A DNA stretch of 64,000 nucleotides from Anaerolineales bacterium (GTDB lineage: Bacteria; Chloroflexota; Anaerolineae; Anaerolineales; Villigracilaceae), in the NCBI GenBank assembly GCA_026928255.1, contig JAIXKJ010000008.1, positions 473,298 to 537,297 on the forward strand. The letters are read 5' to 3'. Below are positions 34,726 through 45,658 of this stretch, one piece after another; within the stretch, counting starts at the first letter, position 1; every line of letters starts with the position of its first letter. A model generated the notes under the pieces. That model was given only the letters and a program-made list of their open reading frames with translations. It searched no databases and had not been told where the DNA came from. The position numbers were made by a program, and so were the translations under genes.

Positions 34726-36566
34726 GGCAATCGTTTGAAGATCCTTAATTCGGCGCCGTCCGCGCAGGCGGGCGAGGCGCTCGGTCGGGCGTATTCCTTA
34801 AAATTTTGCGGCGTTAAAAAATTCTTCCACGTCATGTAGCGTTTGGCTTCGATGATGAAAACGTCCGCTTCGGCGCGCCAACGCGCGTCCAACTCGGCAT
34901 TCCAATGGCTGAAATAATAGAGCGCGTCCGCGTCGCCGCCGATGTGGTAAGTATATCCGTCGTTGATTTGCGGCGGGAAAATTCGCGCCTGCGGGACGTA
35001 AACCATCGGCGTAAACGCGTTGCCTCCGTCCCAATATACCAAACTTCCAGCGGGAATGGTCGCCGCCAAATACGCGCCCAATTCTTCGTGAGCGCGGATG
35101 ACGTCGGTTTGGCAATCGCGACGGCTTGCGCCCAAATTCAAAATTGGCGAAAGGAGAAAGCCGACGATTAAAAAAGAATGGATGAAAATTAAGGCGAAGT
35201 TTTTTCGCGTTCGTTTCCAGATGAAAAACGCCGCGCCGTAGACCGCCGCCCAAGCGATCAAACCTAGCGTGGAGCCGACTCCGCGCCGAATCTGAATCAG
35301 CGAGAGGTCGAAGGCTTGCTGCATAAAATCGGCCAGCGGCGCAAAGCCCAATCCGTCGGCGCGAAAGCGGGGCACGATGGGCAGGTATAACATCCCGTCG
35401 CTGATTTGTTCAAAGAGCGAGTAGCCCATTCCCATCGCGGCGAGCGGCGCGATGACGAGAATCAACGTCCGCGCCAGACGGTTTGGATTGCGATTCCAGA
35501 TTTGCCAAAAAACGAGGACGAAAAATAAAACGCCGAGCGGGTCAAAAAAGCCGAGATAATTGGCGAAGCAAAAAACGCAAGAATAACTTTCATAGCGACT
35601 CGCCAGCGACGCCCAGCCATGCATGGCGGCGAGGACGAAGTAACTGACGGCGAGGAAAACTGCCGCGCGAAAAGCAGCGGGCGAGGTGCACGCGGCGCGG
35701 CGCGGAAAGAGAATCAAAGCGAACAGTCCGCCGAGCAGGGCGACGAAGTGATAACGCAAACCTTGAAAGAAAGCGTTGAGTCGATTCCAAAAATCAATGT
35801 CCGGATTCCAAACGGGGACGGAATCGGCGGGGACGCGAAAGGCGTCTAAAAAGGGAGTCAGCGCTTTGGGCAGCCACGGCGCCCAAATGGTCAGCACGCG
35901 CGGCCAGTAAAGCGCGTGCAGCGCCAGCAGGAAAAGCGCGCCGACAGCCAGCGCCCAAAATCCTTTGCGCTTTCCGTGCTGCCAAAAAACGTAGAGGACG
36001 ACGAAGGGCAAAATCGGCGCCATGTTTTGACGGGTGAAAATCGCCGCCGCCGCCAAAAGCGCGGCGAGGACAATCTTCCAGAGCGGGCGTTCTTCGTCGA
36101 GGACGAGGACGCAGATCCACGCGACCATGCAAGCGACGAGGACTTCCGAAACCGCTTGCGCGTAGAGTTTGACAACCATCGAAGCGGCGGCGAACGTCCA
36201 AACCGAAAACGCCGCCAGCCAAGCGTTCGTCCAACGGCGGGCGACGATCCAAACGGCGAGCAGCGTCAGCAAGCCGAGAAAAATGGAGAAGTAACGCCCA
36301 GTCCGCAGGCCGGCGCCGAAGATTGATTCGACCAAGCCTGGAATCAAAAAGGCGAAGGGCGCTTTGTTGGTCAACGGGCCGTGCGGCTCAAACGGACGAT
36401 AGATTCCCTTAAGGTAAAAGATGCCCTTGATAAGGTACGAGCCTTCGTCCAAACTGCTGACGGTTGTGTGCGCGTAAATCAGCGCTTGAATCAAAAAGAG
36501 AAGCGCCGCGACTCCGGCAAACGCGAACGGAAGCCAAACGGGCGTTTCTCTTTTGAAAATTTTCAC
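34722..36566 (-). CDS. GT39/ArnT-like membrane glycosyltransferase
   Basis: 614 residues. After helix 1 comes YAHTTVSSLDEGSYLIKG, with DE in the first extracytoplasmic loop as in PMT/ArnT enzymes, then TNKAPFAFLIPGLVESIFG. About 12 helices fill the rest, with an approximately 120-residue soluble tail. It is translationally coupled to the GT2 polyprenyl-P transferase (4-bp overlap), which would supply its lipid-linked donor. Acts on the outer side of the cytoplasmic membrane; acceptor (protein, lipid or glycan) unknown. Confidence 0.83.
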   Translation of the reverse strand: MKIFKRETPVWLPFAFAGVAALLFLIQALIYAHTTVSSLDEGSYLIKGIFYLKGIYRPFEPHGPLTNKAPFAFLIPGLVESIFGAGLRTGRYFSIFLGLLTLLAVWIVARRWTNAWLAAFSVWTFAAASMVVKLYAQAVSEVLVACMVAWICVLVLDEERPLWKIVLAALLAAAAIFTRQNMAPILPFVVLYVFWQHGKRKGFWALAVGALFLLALHALYWPRVLTIWAPWLPKALTPFLDAFRVPADSVPVWNPDIDFWNRLNAFFQGLRYHFVALLGGLFALILFPRRAACTSPAAFRAAVFLAVSYFVLAAMHGWASLASRYESYSCVFCFANYLGFFDPLGVLFFVLVFWQIWNRNPNRLARTLILVIAPLAAMGMGYSLFEQISDGMLYLPIVPRFRADGLGFAPLADFMQQAFDLSLIQIRRGVGSTLGLIAWAAVYGAAFFIWKRTRKNFALIFIHSFLIVGFLLSPILNLGASRRDCQTDVIRAHEELGAYLAATIPAGSLVYWDGGNAFTPMVYVPQARIFPPQINDGYTYHIGGDADALYYFSHWNAELDARWRAEADVFIIEAKRYMTWKNFLTPQNFKEYARPSASPACADGAELRIFKRLP

Positions 36567-36591
36567 GGCGGTTATGGCTGCGCCGAAAGCG

Positions 36592-39155
<2,564 letters not shown>

Positions 39156-39200
39156 CTTTTATTTTTTAAGCGCAAAGGTTTTTTCATAATTCATAATTCC

Positions 39201-40367
39201 CTAAATCTCTCGCTTCGCTCGAAATGACGGGTCTATTTTTTCCATAATGCGTTCTTCGCGTTTGAGCCACGTCAGCCGCTCGACGTCTTTTCGCGCTTGC
39301 GCCCCCAACGCGAAGCGCCGCGCTTCGTCCGCGAGCAGGGATTCAATTTCTAACTGCCACTCGTCAATAACCGTTTGCCAATCTCCCGCTTCGCAAAAGA
39401 CGGCGTTGCCTTCGTTCAACACCTCGCGGATGGACGGCAAGTCCGCCGAAAGGATGGAGCGCCCAGCCGCCATGTACTCGAACATCTTCATCGGGTTGAT
39501 GACCTCGGCAATGTCCTGTCCGCTCGACGCGGCAATCGAGCGCGAGTAAGGCATCAGCAACACGTCCGCCGCCGCCTGATACAGCGGCACAACCTCGTGC
39601 TGGACAAAACCGGTCATGGTTACGTTAGTCGCGTTTGCATCGCGCAATTTTTTTTGCCACTCGCCGACTAATTCGGGCGAGCCGCCAACCCACAAGAAGT
39701 TAACGGCGGGCAGACGCTTGGCAAGCTCGAACAATAAGTCCGCACCGCGACCAGGGTAAATGTGGCCGGTAAAACCGACGGTCAAGTTTTCGTTAAGGTT
39801 CAAGCGTCGCCGCGCTTCGGGCGGACTCGGCAAATCGGCGTAGCGTTCCAACTCGACTCCGTTGGGGGCGATTAAAAGCGCCTCTTTCGGGAACTCGAAC
39901 TTTGTCGAACGCCGCAAAGCTTTTTCCAACGCCGAGACGGTAACGGTCATCAACTTGCGCCCGCCGCCCCGCCAAAATTGGCGCATCCACCAGGCGCCGA
40001 GTTTGCCCGAATTGTCGGCGTGCATTTCCAAGACGACGGGACGGCCGAGTCGACTCGCCAGCGCCGCCGACTGCGGCAACCAAGTGTAGATTAAATCCGC
40101 GTTGAATTTGTCGGCGGCGCGCTGGGCGCGGAGGATAAAGTCGAGGCGTTTGAGTCGCCGAATGGACGGGAGCAGTTCAACGTCTGGAACGAGGCGCAAG
40201 CCGTAATGCGCCATGAGGAATTGCGAGTCGGGAAGCGGGGCTTCTTTCGGCGCGAAGACCTTAATCTGATATCCCAATTGCATTAACGCCTGCGCGACTT
40301 TCAGCGCTTGAATCGAATTGGCGGTCAGCGACGGAATGCGCGAGTTAGTAACGAGCGCGATTTTCAT
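39201..40367 (-). CDS. GT4-family glycosyltransferase with a repeat-derived C-terminus
   Basis: 388 residues from the ATG at 40365-40367 (MKIALVTNSRIPSLTANSIQ); a GTG two codons earlier is possible. Donor-domain start LTVGFTGHIYPGRGADLLFE near residue 193; the E-x7-E region is altered (INPMKMFEYMAAGRSILSAD near 287), as in many membrane-associated GT4 proteins that end in FEYMA. The final residues DPSFRAKREI are encoded by a dispersed repeat (39203-39232, reading TCATTTCGAGCGAAGCGAG on the minus strand), so the natural C-terminus has probably been replaced or extended. Overlaps the flippase gene by 23 bp. Confidence 0.82.
   Translation of the reverse strand: MKIALVTNSRIPSLTANSIQALKVAQALMQLGYQIKVFAPKEAPLPDSQFLMAHYGLRLVPDVELLPSIRRLKRLDFILRAQRAADKFNADLIYTWLPQSAALASRLGRPVVLEMHADNSGKLGAWWMRQFWRGGGRKLMTVTVSALEKALRRSTKFEFPKEALLIAPNGVELERYADLPSPPEARRRLNLNENLTVGFTGHIYPGRGADLLFELAKRLPAVNFLWVGGSPELVGEWQKKLRDANATNVTMTGFVQHEVVPLYQAAADVLLMPYSRSIAASSGQDIAEVINPMKMFEYMAAGRSILSADLPSIREVLNEGNAVFCEAGDWQTVIDEWQLEIESLLADEARRFALGAQARKDVERLTWLKREERIMEKIDPSFRAKREI
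39203..39232. repeat. dispersed short repeat inside the end of a glycosyltransferase gene
   Basis: AAATCTCTCGCTTCGCTCG followed by AAATGACGGGT. It contains the inverted pair CTCGCTTCGCTCG / CGAGCGAAGCGAG around an 8-bp GC-rich core. I recognise this type of sequence as a frequent intergenic repeat in Chloroflexota and other genomes, and related pieces occur at 28021 and 28290. Here it encodes the last nine residues and supplies the stop region of the GT4 at 39201-40367. Confidence 0.6.
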
Positions 40368-41676
40368 TTTCACGAATTTTCCGCAAGCCGCGCTCGACCA
40401 TTAAACTGACCGAGGCGACGTAATAAAAGGAGAGCAACCCGCCGGCGGCGGCGATGCCGTAAAGCGGGACGAGCCAAAACGAAAGCGCGAGTTTGACCAG
40501 CCCCGCCGCGAGCGTGGCGTAGATCGGGTATTGCGGCAAACCGAGCGCCAGCAAAAGCGGACGATTCCAAAAGAGGATGTAGTTGAAGACCAAGCCGACG
40601 GTCAGCGCGACCAGCGCGGGATACGCGGACAAAAATTCCGCGCCCGAGTAAACGCCGATAACCCAACGCCCGAAGAGAATTAACCCCGCGCCGAGAACCA
40701 AATTATAAGCGAAGGAAAAGGCGGTGATTTTTTTGAGAAAACTTTTTAATTTGCTCCACGCCGAATCCACCGCGAGGTGATTGATTTCGGGGTACGTCGT
40801 GGCGATGAAGGGGTCGGCGGGGATGGCGAGAAAATAAACAATGGTGTAGGCGACGCGATAATAGCCGGCGGCGGTCGTGTCTAAAAAGAAGCCGACCCAA
40901 ATCAACTCGCTCTCGCGGAAGATTTTGATGAGCGTGGCGCTGACGTTGGAACTGACGGCGAAATGTAAAATCTCGCGCCAAGATTCAATCGCCGAGAAGG
41001 GCGCGCGCGACCAGCCCGCGCCGAGCGCTTTCCGCAGTTGAATTTGCGCGACGAGGAACATGCCCAAACCGAAAATCACTTTGCCAATTAAGTAAGCGAA
41101 CAGCACGACGGTCAGCGAGCCGTCGAAGACGTAGGCGGCGGCGATGATTAACACGGTGAAGACGCTTTGAATCAAATTGATTACGCCTTGCCAGTGAATC
41201 AGCCCGACGTTTTGCAAAACGCCGGTCGAGGTTTCGGTGTTGAAGTTCGCCAGCAGCCCCAAGGCGAAGACGATAAACATCCACGCGGTTTGCGGCGTTT
41301 TAGCGATGTGGACTTCCGCCCAAAAGGCGGCGGCGAGGACGATCAAAAACGCCAGCGTCGAAACCGTCGCTTCCGTCCACGCGGCGGCTTTGATCAGCGC
41401 CGCCGCTTTTTCGGTTTCGTTTTTCTTCAGATATTTTCCGCCGTAGATGACGACGACTTCGCTCATGCGAAAGGACAGCACGCTGTTGACCGTCGCGGCG
41501 AATGCCATCACCACGCCGATTAAGCCGAAGCCCGCAGGACCGAGCAAGCGCGTTGCCATCACGCCTTGCACAATGCTCAACGCCAGCGAGAGGCTGTTGG
41601 CGCTGAACAACGATCCGCTCGCGCGAAAAATTTTCATAAAGAGCGGATCGTTTTTGAATTTAAGAATCAAAGACAT
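40345..41676 (-). CDS. wzx: Wzx-type oligosaccharide flippase (MOP superfamily)
   Basis: 443 residues with 12-14 helices. It begins with a cytosolic helix then SLFSANSLSLALSIVQGVMATRLLGPAGFGLIG, the classic Wzx/MATE-like start (RLLGPAGFG). Later segments include FLDTTAAGYYRVAYTIVYFL and FGRWVIGVYSGAEF, both typical of polysaccharide_synt proteins. It would flip undecaprenyl-PP-linked repeat units. Presence beside an ABC exporter in the same block implies two export systems or two glycans. Spaced 3 bp from the epimerase upstream. Confidence 0.9.
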   Translation of the reverse strand: MSLILKFKNDPLFMKIFRASGSLFSANSLSLALSIVQGVMATRLLGPAGFGLIGVVMAFAATVNSVLSFRMSEVVVIYGGKYLKKNETEKAAALIKAAAWTEATVSTLAFLIVLAAAFWAEVHIAKTPQTAWMFIVFALGLLANFNTETSTGVLQNVGLIHWQGVINLIQSVFTVLIIAAAYVFDGSLTVVLFAYLIGKVIFGLGMFLVAQIQLRKALGAGWSRAPFSAIESWREILHFAVSSNVSATLIKIFRESELIWVGFFLDTTAAGYYRVAYTIVYFLAIPADPFIATTYPEINHLAVDSAWSKLKSFLKKITAFSFAYNLVLGAGLILFGRWVIGVYSGAEFLSAYPALVALTVGLVFNYILFWNRPLLLALGLPQYPIYATLAAGLVKLALSFWLVPLYGIAAAGGLLSFYYVASVSLMVERGLRKIRENENRARY

Positions 41677-41679
41677 AAG

Positions 41680-42651
41680 TTAAGGCGTGAGGACGTCCTT
41701 CGCCCAAGCGCGTTCGGCGTTGTACCAATCAATCAATTCTTTCAGCCCTTGTCGCAAATTCACTTGCGGCTGCCAGCCGAGCATGTCGCGCGCTTTGCTC
41801 ACGTCGGCTTGATTGGTTCGCATGTCCGCTAAATTGGGCGGACCATATTGCACGTCGGCTTTTATGCCCGTCAAGTCTTCGACCAACGCCACCAATTCAT
41901 TAATCGTAATCACTTCGTGTCCGCCGAGGTTGATAATTTCGTAGCCCAGCGGCTTGAGCGCGGCAATCGTCCCGCGCGCGATGTCGTCAATGTAAGTGAA
42001 GCCGCGCGATTGTTCGCCGTCGCCGTTAATGCGAAGCGGCTGCTTTTCGAGAATCCACTGCACGAAGCGGAACATCGCCAAATCGGGGCGACCAGCCGGG
42101 CCATAAACGGTAAAGAAGCGCAGAATGGTCGCGTCAATTCCGTACAAGTGATGATAGGCGTGCGTCAGCGCTTCGGCGCCTTTTTTGCTGGCGGCGTAGG
42201 GCTGCATCGGCTCGCTGCTCGACGCGCTTTCGGGCGTCGGGTAGGGCGGGTTTTCGCCGTAAATGCTGGACGTGGACGCCATGATGAATTTCTTGCAATC
42301 AAATTGGCGGCAGACTTCGAGCAAATTCAACGTGCCGACAACGTTTGATTCAAGAAACGCCCACGGATCTTCCACGCTGTAACGCACGCCCGCGCGCGCC
42401 GCGAGGTGAATCACGCCGTCTAACTTTTCGCCTTTGAACAAGTCAATGCACGATTTTTCGGACAAGTCGCGGCGGTGAAATTTGAAGCCCGCCCGCGCCT
42501 GCAATTTCCGCAAGCGATATTCCTTCATGCGCGGATCGTAGGCGTCGTTGACGTTGTCAATGCCGATTACCGCGTGTCCTTCGTCTAATAACATTTCTGC
42601 CACGCGCGCGCCGATAAATCCCGCCGCGCCGCTGACTACATACTGAGCCAT
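41680..42651 (-). CDS. UDP-glucuronate 4-epimerase-like SDR
   Basis: 323 residues. YVVSGAAGFIGARVAEML is the NAD loop; GIDNVNDAYDPRMKEYRLRK near residue 32 is characteristic of the UDP-glucuronate epimerase group, as is AARAGVRYSVEDPWAF. MQPYAASKKGAEALTHAY has the YxxxK pair, and FFTVYGPAGRPDLAMFRF the sugar-binding loop. It would convert UDP-GlcA to UDP-GalA, or act on the N-acetylated uronates made by the WbpA-like enzyme 8 bp upstream. Confidence 0.85.
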   Translation of the reverse strand: MAQYVVSGAAGFIGARVAEMLLDEGHAVIGIDNVNDAYDPRMKEYRLRKLQARAGFKFHRRDLSEKSCIDLFKGEKLDGVIHLAARAGVRYSVEDPWAFLESNVVGTLNLLEVCRQFDCKKFIMASTSSIYGENPPYPTPESASSSEPMQPYAASKKGAEALTHAYHHLYGIDATILRFFTVYGPAGRPDLAMFRFVQWILEKQPLRINGDGEQSRGFTYIDDIARGTIAALKPLGYEIINLGGHEVITINELVALVEDLTGIKADVQYGPPNLADMRTNQADVSKARDMLGWQPQVNLRQGLKELIDWYNAERAWAKDVLTP

Positions 42652-42659
42652 GTTTCTCC

Positions 42660-43979
42660 TTACAAGCGTTCCACGTTGGCGAACTTCCCCAATTTTCCGG
42701 TCGCGTTGCGCGTGTCAAAAATAAATTTTGCCGCGTCAATAATCGCCTTGTAATCGTAAACTTTATGATTAGTAACGATGACCACCGCGTCGGCGTCTTT
42801 CACCGATTGCGTCAAGTCGTCTTCGCTGTCCATTTGCCAGCCGTCGTACTCGTGATGAATGTGCGGAATGTACGGGTCGTGGTAACGCACGTCCGCGCCT
42901 TTTTTACGCAACAAACCGATGACATCCAACGCGGGCGATTCGCGCACGTCGTCAATGTCGGGTTTGTACGCCGCGCCCAAGACTAAAATCCGCGAGCCTT
43001 TCAGCGTCTTGCCGAGATTGTTCATCGCCTCCAACACGCGCCCGACGACGTAACGCGGCATGTTGGTGTTGACTTCGGAAGCGAGATCAATGAAGCGCGC
43101 GTTGTAATTGAAGGAGCGCATTTTCCACGAAAGGTAAAGCGGATCAATCGGGATGCAATGCCCGCCCAAGCCTGGACCAGGCGTGAACTTCATAAAGCCG
43201 AAGGGTTTGCTCGCCGCCGCGTCAATGACTTCCCAAACGTCCACGCCGAGATATTCGCACATGACCGCCAACTCGTTGACCATGCCGATGTTAATCATGC
43301 GAAAAGTATTTTCCAGCAACTTGGCCATCTCGGCCGCCTCCGCCGAAGAGACGCGATGAATCGTTTGGATCGCGCCTTCGTACCACGCCGACGCGACTTC
43401 GCCGCAGGCTTCGCTGATTCCGCCCAAAACTTTCGGCGTGTTCTTCGTCGTGAAATCTTCGCGGCCGGGGTCTACGCGCTCGGGCGAAAACGCCAAGAAC
43501 CAATCTTCGCCGACGGTTAAGCCGTGTTCCGCGCCGAGTTTGGGCAAGAGCAACTCGCGCGTCGTGCCCGGATAAGTCGTTGATTCTAAAACAACGACCA
43601 TGCCTTTGTGAACGTATTTGCTCAACTCTTCGATGGCGGAAATAATAAAGGACATATCGGGGTCGCCCGTTTGGCGCAACGGAGTCGGCACGCAAATGCT
43701 GACGGCGTCCATCTCGCGCAAAATGGAAAAATCGGTTGTGGCGCTCAGCCGCCCCGATTTCGTCAACGCCGCGACTTTTTCGGCGCTGACGTCGGGGATG
43801 TAGGATTCGCCTTTTTGCAACGCTTTCACTTTGCGCGCATCAGGGTCCACGCCGACGACGTTAAACCCCGCTTCGCCAAAGACAACCGAAAGCGGCAATC
43901 CGACGTAACCTAAACCCAACACCGCCATCTTCGCAGACTTATCACGCAGTTTTTGAATCAACTTTTCTTTTATAGACAT
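42660..43979 (-). CDS. wbpA: WbpA-like UDP-N-acetylglucosamine 6-dehydrogenase
   Basis: 439 residues, the length of UDP-sugar dehydrogenases. AVLGLGYVGLPLSVVFGEAG is the NAD loop; ICVPTPLRQTGDPD, ESTTYPGTTRE and LAFSPERVDPGRED follow. The catalytic Cys is in TPGPGLGGHCIPIDPLYLSW near residue 268, and ILVLGAAYKPDIDDVRESPA near 330 is the C-terminal signature of the WbpA/TviB subgroup. The enzyme oxidises UDP-HexNAc to UDP-HexNAcA in two NAD-dependent steps, the first committed step of the WbpB-E-D route. Glycan genes start here; rimI lies 4 bp upstream. Confidence 0.9.
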   Translation of the reverse strand: MSIKEKLIQKLRDKSAKMAVLGLGYVGLPLSVVFGEAGFNVVGVDPDARKVKALQKGESYIPDVSAEKVAALTKSGRLSATTDFSILREMDAVSICVPTPLRQTGDPDMSFIISAIEELSKYVHKGMVVVLESTTYPGTTRELLLPKLGAEHGLTVGEDWFLAFSPERVDPGREDFTTKNTPKVLGGISEACGEVASAWYEGAIQTIHRVSSAEAAEMAKLLENTFRMINIGMVNELAVMCEYLGVDVWEVIDAAASKPFGFMKFTPGPGLGGHCIPIDPLYLSWKMRSFNYNARFIDLASEVNTNMPRYVVGRVLEAMNNLGKTLKGSRILVLGAAYKPDIDDVRESPALDVIGLLRKKGADVRYHDPYIPHIHHEYDGWQMDSEDDLTQSVKDADAVVIVTNHKVYDYKAIIDAAKFIFDTRNATGKLGKFANVERL

Positions 43980-43983
43980 TCGT

Positions 43984-44451
43984 TCATTTCTCCGTCTTCC
44001 ATTGCGTCAAATCGCTTAGCGACATCAAGATCGCGTCTTCGTGATTGTCTTTATAATATTCTTTTCGTCGTCCGTCTTCGACGAAACCCAACCCGCGATA
44101 TAAATTTTGCGCGGCTTCGTTCGTCTCGCGGACTTCGAGCGTAGCGCAAATCGCGCCTTCCGCGCGCGCCGCCGTCAGCGCATGAATCAACATTTGCTTG
44201 GCGATTCCGCGTCCGCGATAATTTGGAAGCGTCGCAATCGTAGCGACGTGCAGCTCGTCCACAATCAGCCAGCCGACCATCATCGCCGCGACGACTCCGT
44301 TTGCGTCCGCCGCCCAACAACGCGCCGCCGGATTTTCTTCCAACTCGAAGCGAAAGGAGTGCGGCGGCCACGGCAACGAAAACGAAATTTGGTCAATCGC
44401 AATCGCCGCGTCGAGGTCGGCGAGAGTCATCTTGCGAATTAAAACGTCCAT
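43984..44451 (-). CDS. rimI: ribosomal protein S18-alanine N-acetyltransferase-like GNAT
   Basis: 155 residues. LIRKMTLADLDAAIAIDQISF and PWPPHSFRFELEENPAARCW are typical RimI segments, IATLPNYRGRGIAKQMLIHAL is the acetyl-CoA loop (R/Q-x-x-G-x-G/A), and LEVRETNEAAQNLYRGLGFVE the C-terminal signature. Grouping with tsaB and tsaE (3 bp upstream) is the common bacterial arrangement and supports RimI over a sugar acetyltransferase. The GNAT could still act on another N-terminus. Confidence 0.88.
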   Translation of the reverse strand: MDVLIRKMTLADLDAAIAIDQISFSLPWPPHSFRFELEENPAARCWAADANGVVAAMMVGWLIVDELHVATIATLPNYRGRGIAKQMLIHALTAARAEGAICATLEVRETNEAAQNLYRGLGFVEDGRRKEYYKDNHEDAILMSLSDLTQWKTEK

Positions 44452-44454
44452 TGC

Positions 44455-45120
44455 CTATTCAATCGGAGAGCCTGCCGCGTGCAAATAAATCGGCGCGAGC
44501 GCGGCGGGGTCGTCGACGTCGTCCGCTTGCCAACGCGCCCAAGCCAACTCCGCCAAAAGGGCGGGGCGACGAACGCACAACGCGGGCGACGCCAAACGCA
44601 GATGTTTAACTTTGGAAATTTTCTTGCGCTCTTCGGATGTCAACTCGCCCGCGACAACGGCGGGATAGGATAACTCCGTCAGCAATTCGTCTAAGGTTGC
44701 GCCGCGCGCCGCGCCTTGGGCTTGCCAGCCCGTCCCCAAATTTTGATACGCGCCGAAAGCGACTCGCGTCCGCCCGGCTTGAATGAGCGCCGCGAGCGGA
44801 ATGTCCGCAAGCGGCTGCGCCGCGGCGATGACGTCTAAGGTGGGGATTCCAATCAGCGGAATGTTGCGCGCCAACGCGACGCCCTTCGCCAGCGACAAGC
44901 CGACTCGCAGACTGGTGAACGAGCCCGTCCCAATGGCGACGCCCAAAGCGCAGACTCCGCTCAGAGAAACGCCGCAACGCTTCAAAAGTCCGGAAAGAGC
45001 CGAAGCGAGTTCGACGGTGTGATGACGTCCGCCGACCCAATTCGTTTCGCCGAGAACGCGGTCGCCGTCGTAAAGCGCCAGCCCAATTTGCGCGGTGGAT
45101 GTGTCTAAGGCAACCAGCAT
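44455..45120 (-). CDS. tsaB: tRNA t6A synthesis protein TsaB
   Basis: 221 residues. MLVALDTSTAQIGLALYDG is the ASKHA-fold start, GGRHHTVELASALSGLLKR and AIGTGSFTSLRVGLSLAKG near residue 70-88 are TsaB hallmarks. TsaB acts as the non-catalytic partner of TsaD, together with TsaE, in threonylcarbamoylation of A37 in ANN-decoding tRNAs. One base separates it from tsaE and 3 bp from rimI. Confidence 0.92.
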   Translation of the reverse strand: MLVALDTSTAQIGLALYDGDRVLGETNWVGGRHHTVELASALSGLLKRCGVSLSGVCALGVAIGTGSFTSLRVGLSLAKGVALARNIPLIGIPTLDVIAAAQPLADIPLAALIQAGRTRVAFGAYQNLGTGWQAQGAARGATLDELLTELSYPAVVAGELTSEERKKISKVKHLRLASPALCVRRPALLAELAWARWQADDVDDPAALAPIYLHAAGSPIE

Positions 45121-45121
45121 G

Positions 45122-45613
45122 TTAACCTCCCAGCGCCTGACGAACGGAATTTAGAATTTGATCGCTGCGTTTGCCGCGCGCGTGAAAATTCATTTGACGA
45201 TGCTCTTCCGAAAGGTAATCGAGGCGCGCGTCCAAACGCTCGGCGGGAAGAATCTCGCTCAGCCGCTCGGGCCATTCGATGATCAACGCGCCTTCGGCGA
45301 GCATGGCGTCGAGGTCAAGTTCTTCGGCTTCGGGCGCGGAGGCGAGGCGATAGGCGTCCATGTGAAAAAGCGTTGCGCCGTCGGCGCGACGATATTGATT
45401 AACGAGGATGAAGGTCGGGCTGGAAACCGCGTCGAGCGAACCCCAACCTTGCGCGATGCCTTGCGTGAAGGTGGTTTTGCCCGCGCCGAGATCGCCTTGC
45501 AAGCAGACTACGTCGCCGCGTTTAAGGGCGGCGCCGAGCCGCATTCCAATGCGGCGCGTCTGTTCGGGGCTGCGGCTGAAAAATTCCAGCATGTGAACGT
45601 CAAGAATAGGCAT
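45122..45613 (-). CDS. tsaE: tRNA t6A synthesis ATPase TsaE
   Basis: 163 residues. CLQGDLGAGKTTFTQGIAQGW near residue 36 is the P-loop, SSPTFILVNQYR contains the switch Thr, and FHMDAYRLASAPEAEELDLD the Walker-B-like region characteristic of TsaE. Met8 (MLEFFSRSPEQT) is an alternative start. First gene of the long minus-strand block; a TATAAT lies nine bases upstream of the ATG. Confidence 0.93.
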   Translation of the reverse strand: MPILDVHMLEFFSRSPEQTRRIGMRLGAALKRGDVVCLQGDLGAGKTTFTQGIAQGWGSLDAVSSPTFILVNQYRRADGATLFHMDAYRLASAPEAEELDLDAMLAEGALIIEWPERLSEILPAERLDARLDYLSEEHRQMNFHARGKRSDQILNSVRQALGG

Positions 45614-45628
45614 GGGGGAGAAATTATA
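45614..45628 (-). promoter_or_regulatory. promoter of tsaE and probably of the glycan block
   Basis: On the minus strand TATAAT occupies 45628-45623, nine bases before the tsaE ATG, so the transcript would have at most a 2-3 base leader. It lies in the 45-bp gap downstream of a separate GT4 gene. The -35 is not clear. Confidence 0.5.
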
Positions 45629-45658
45629 CCTAATACGCGACTATGACCGCGTCTCGCA

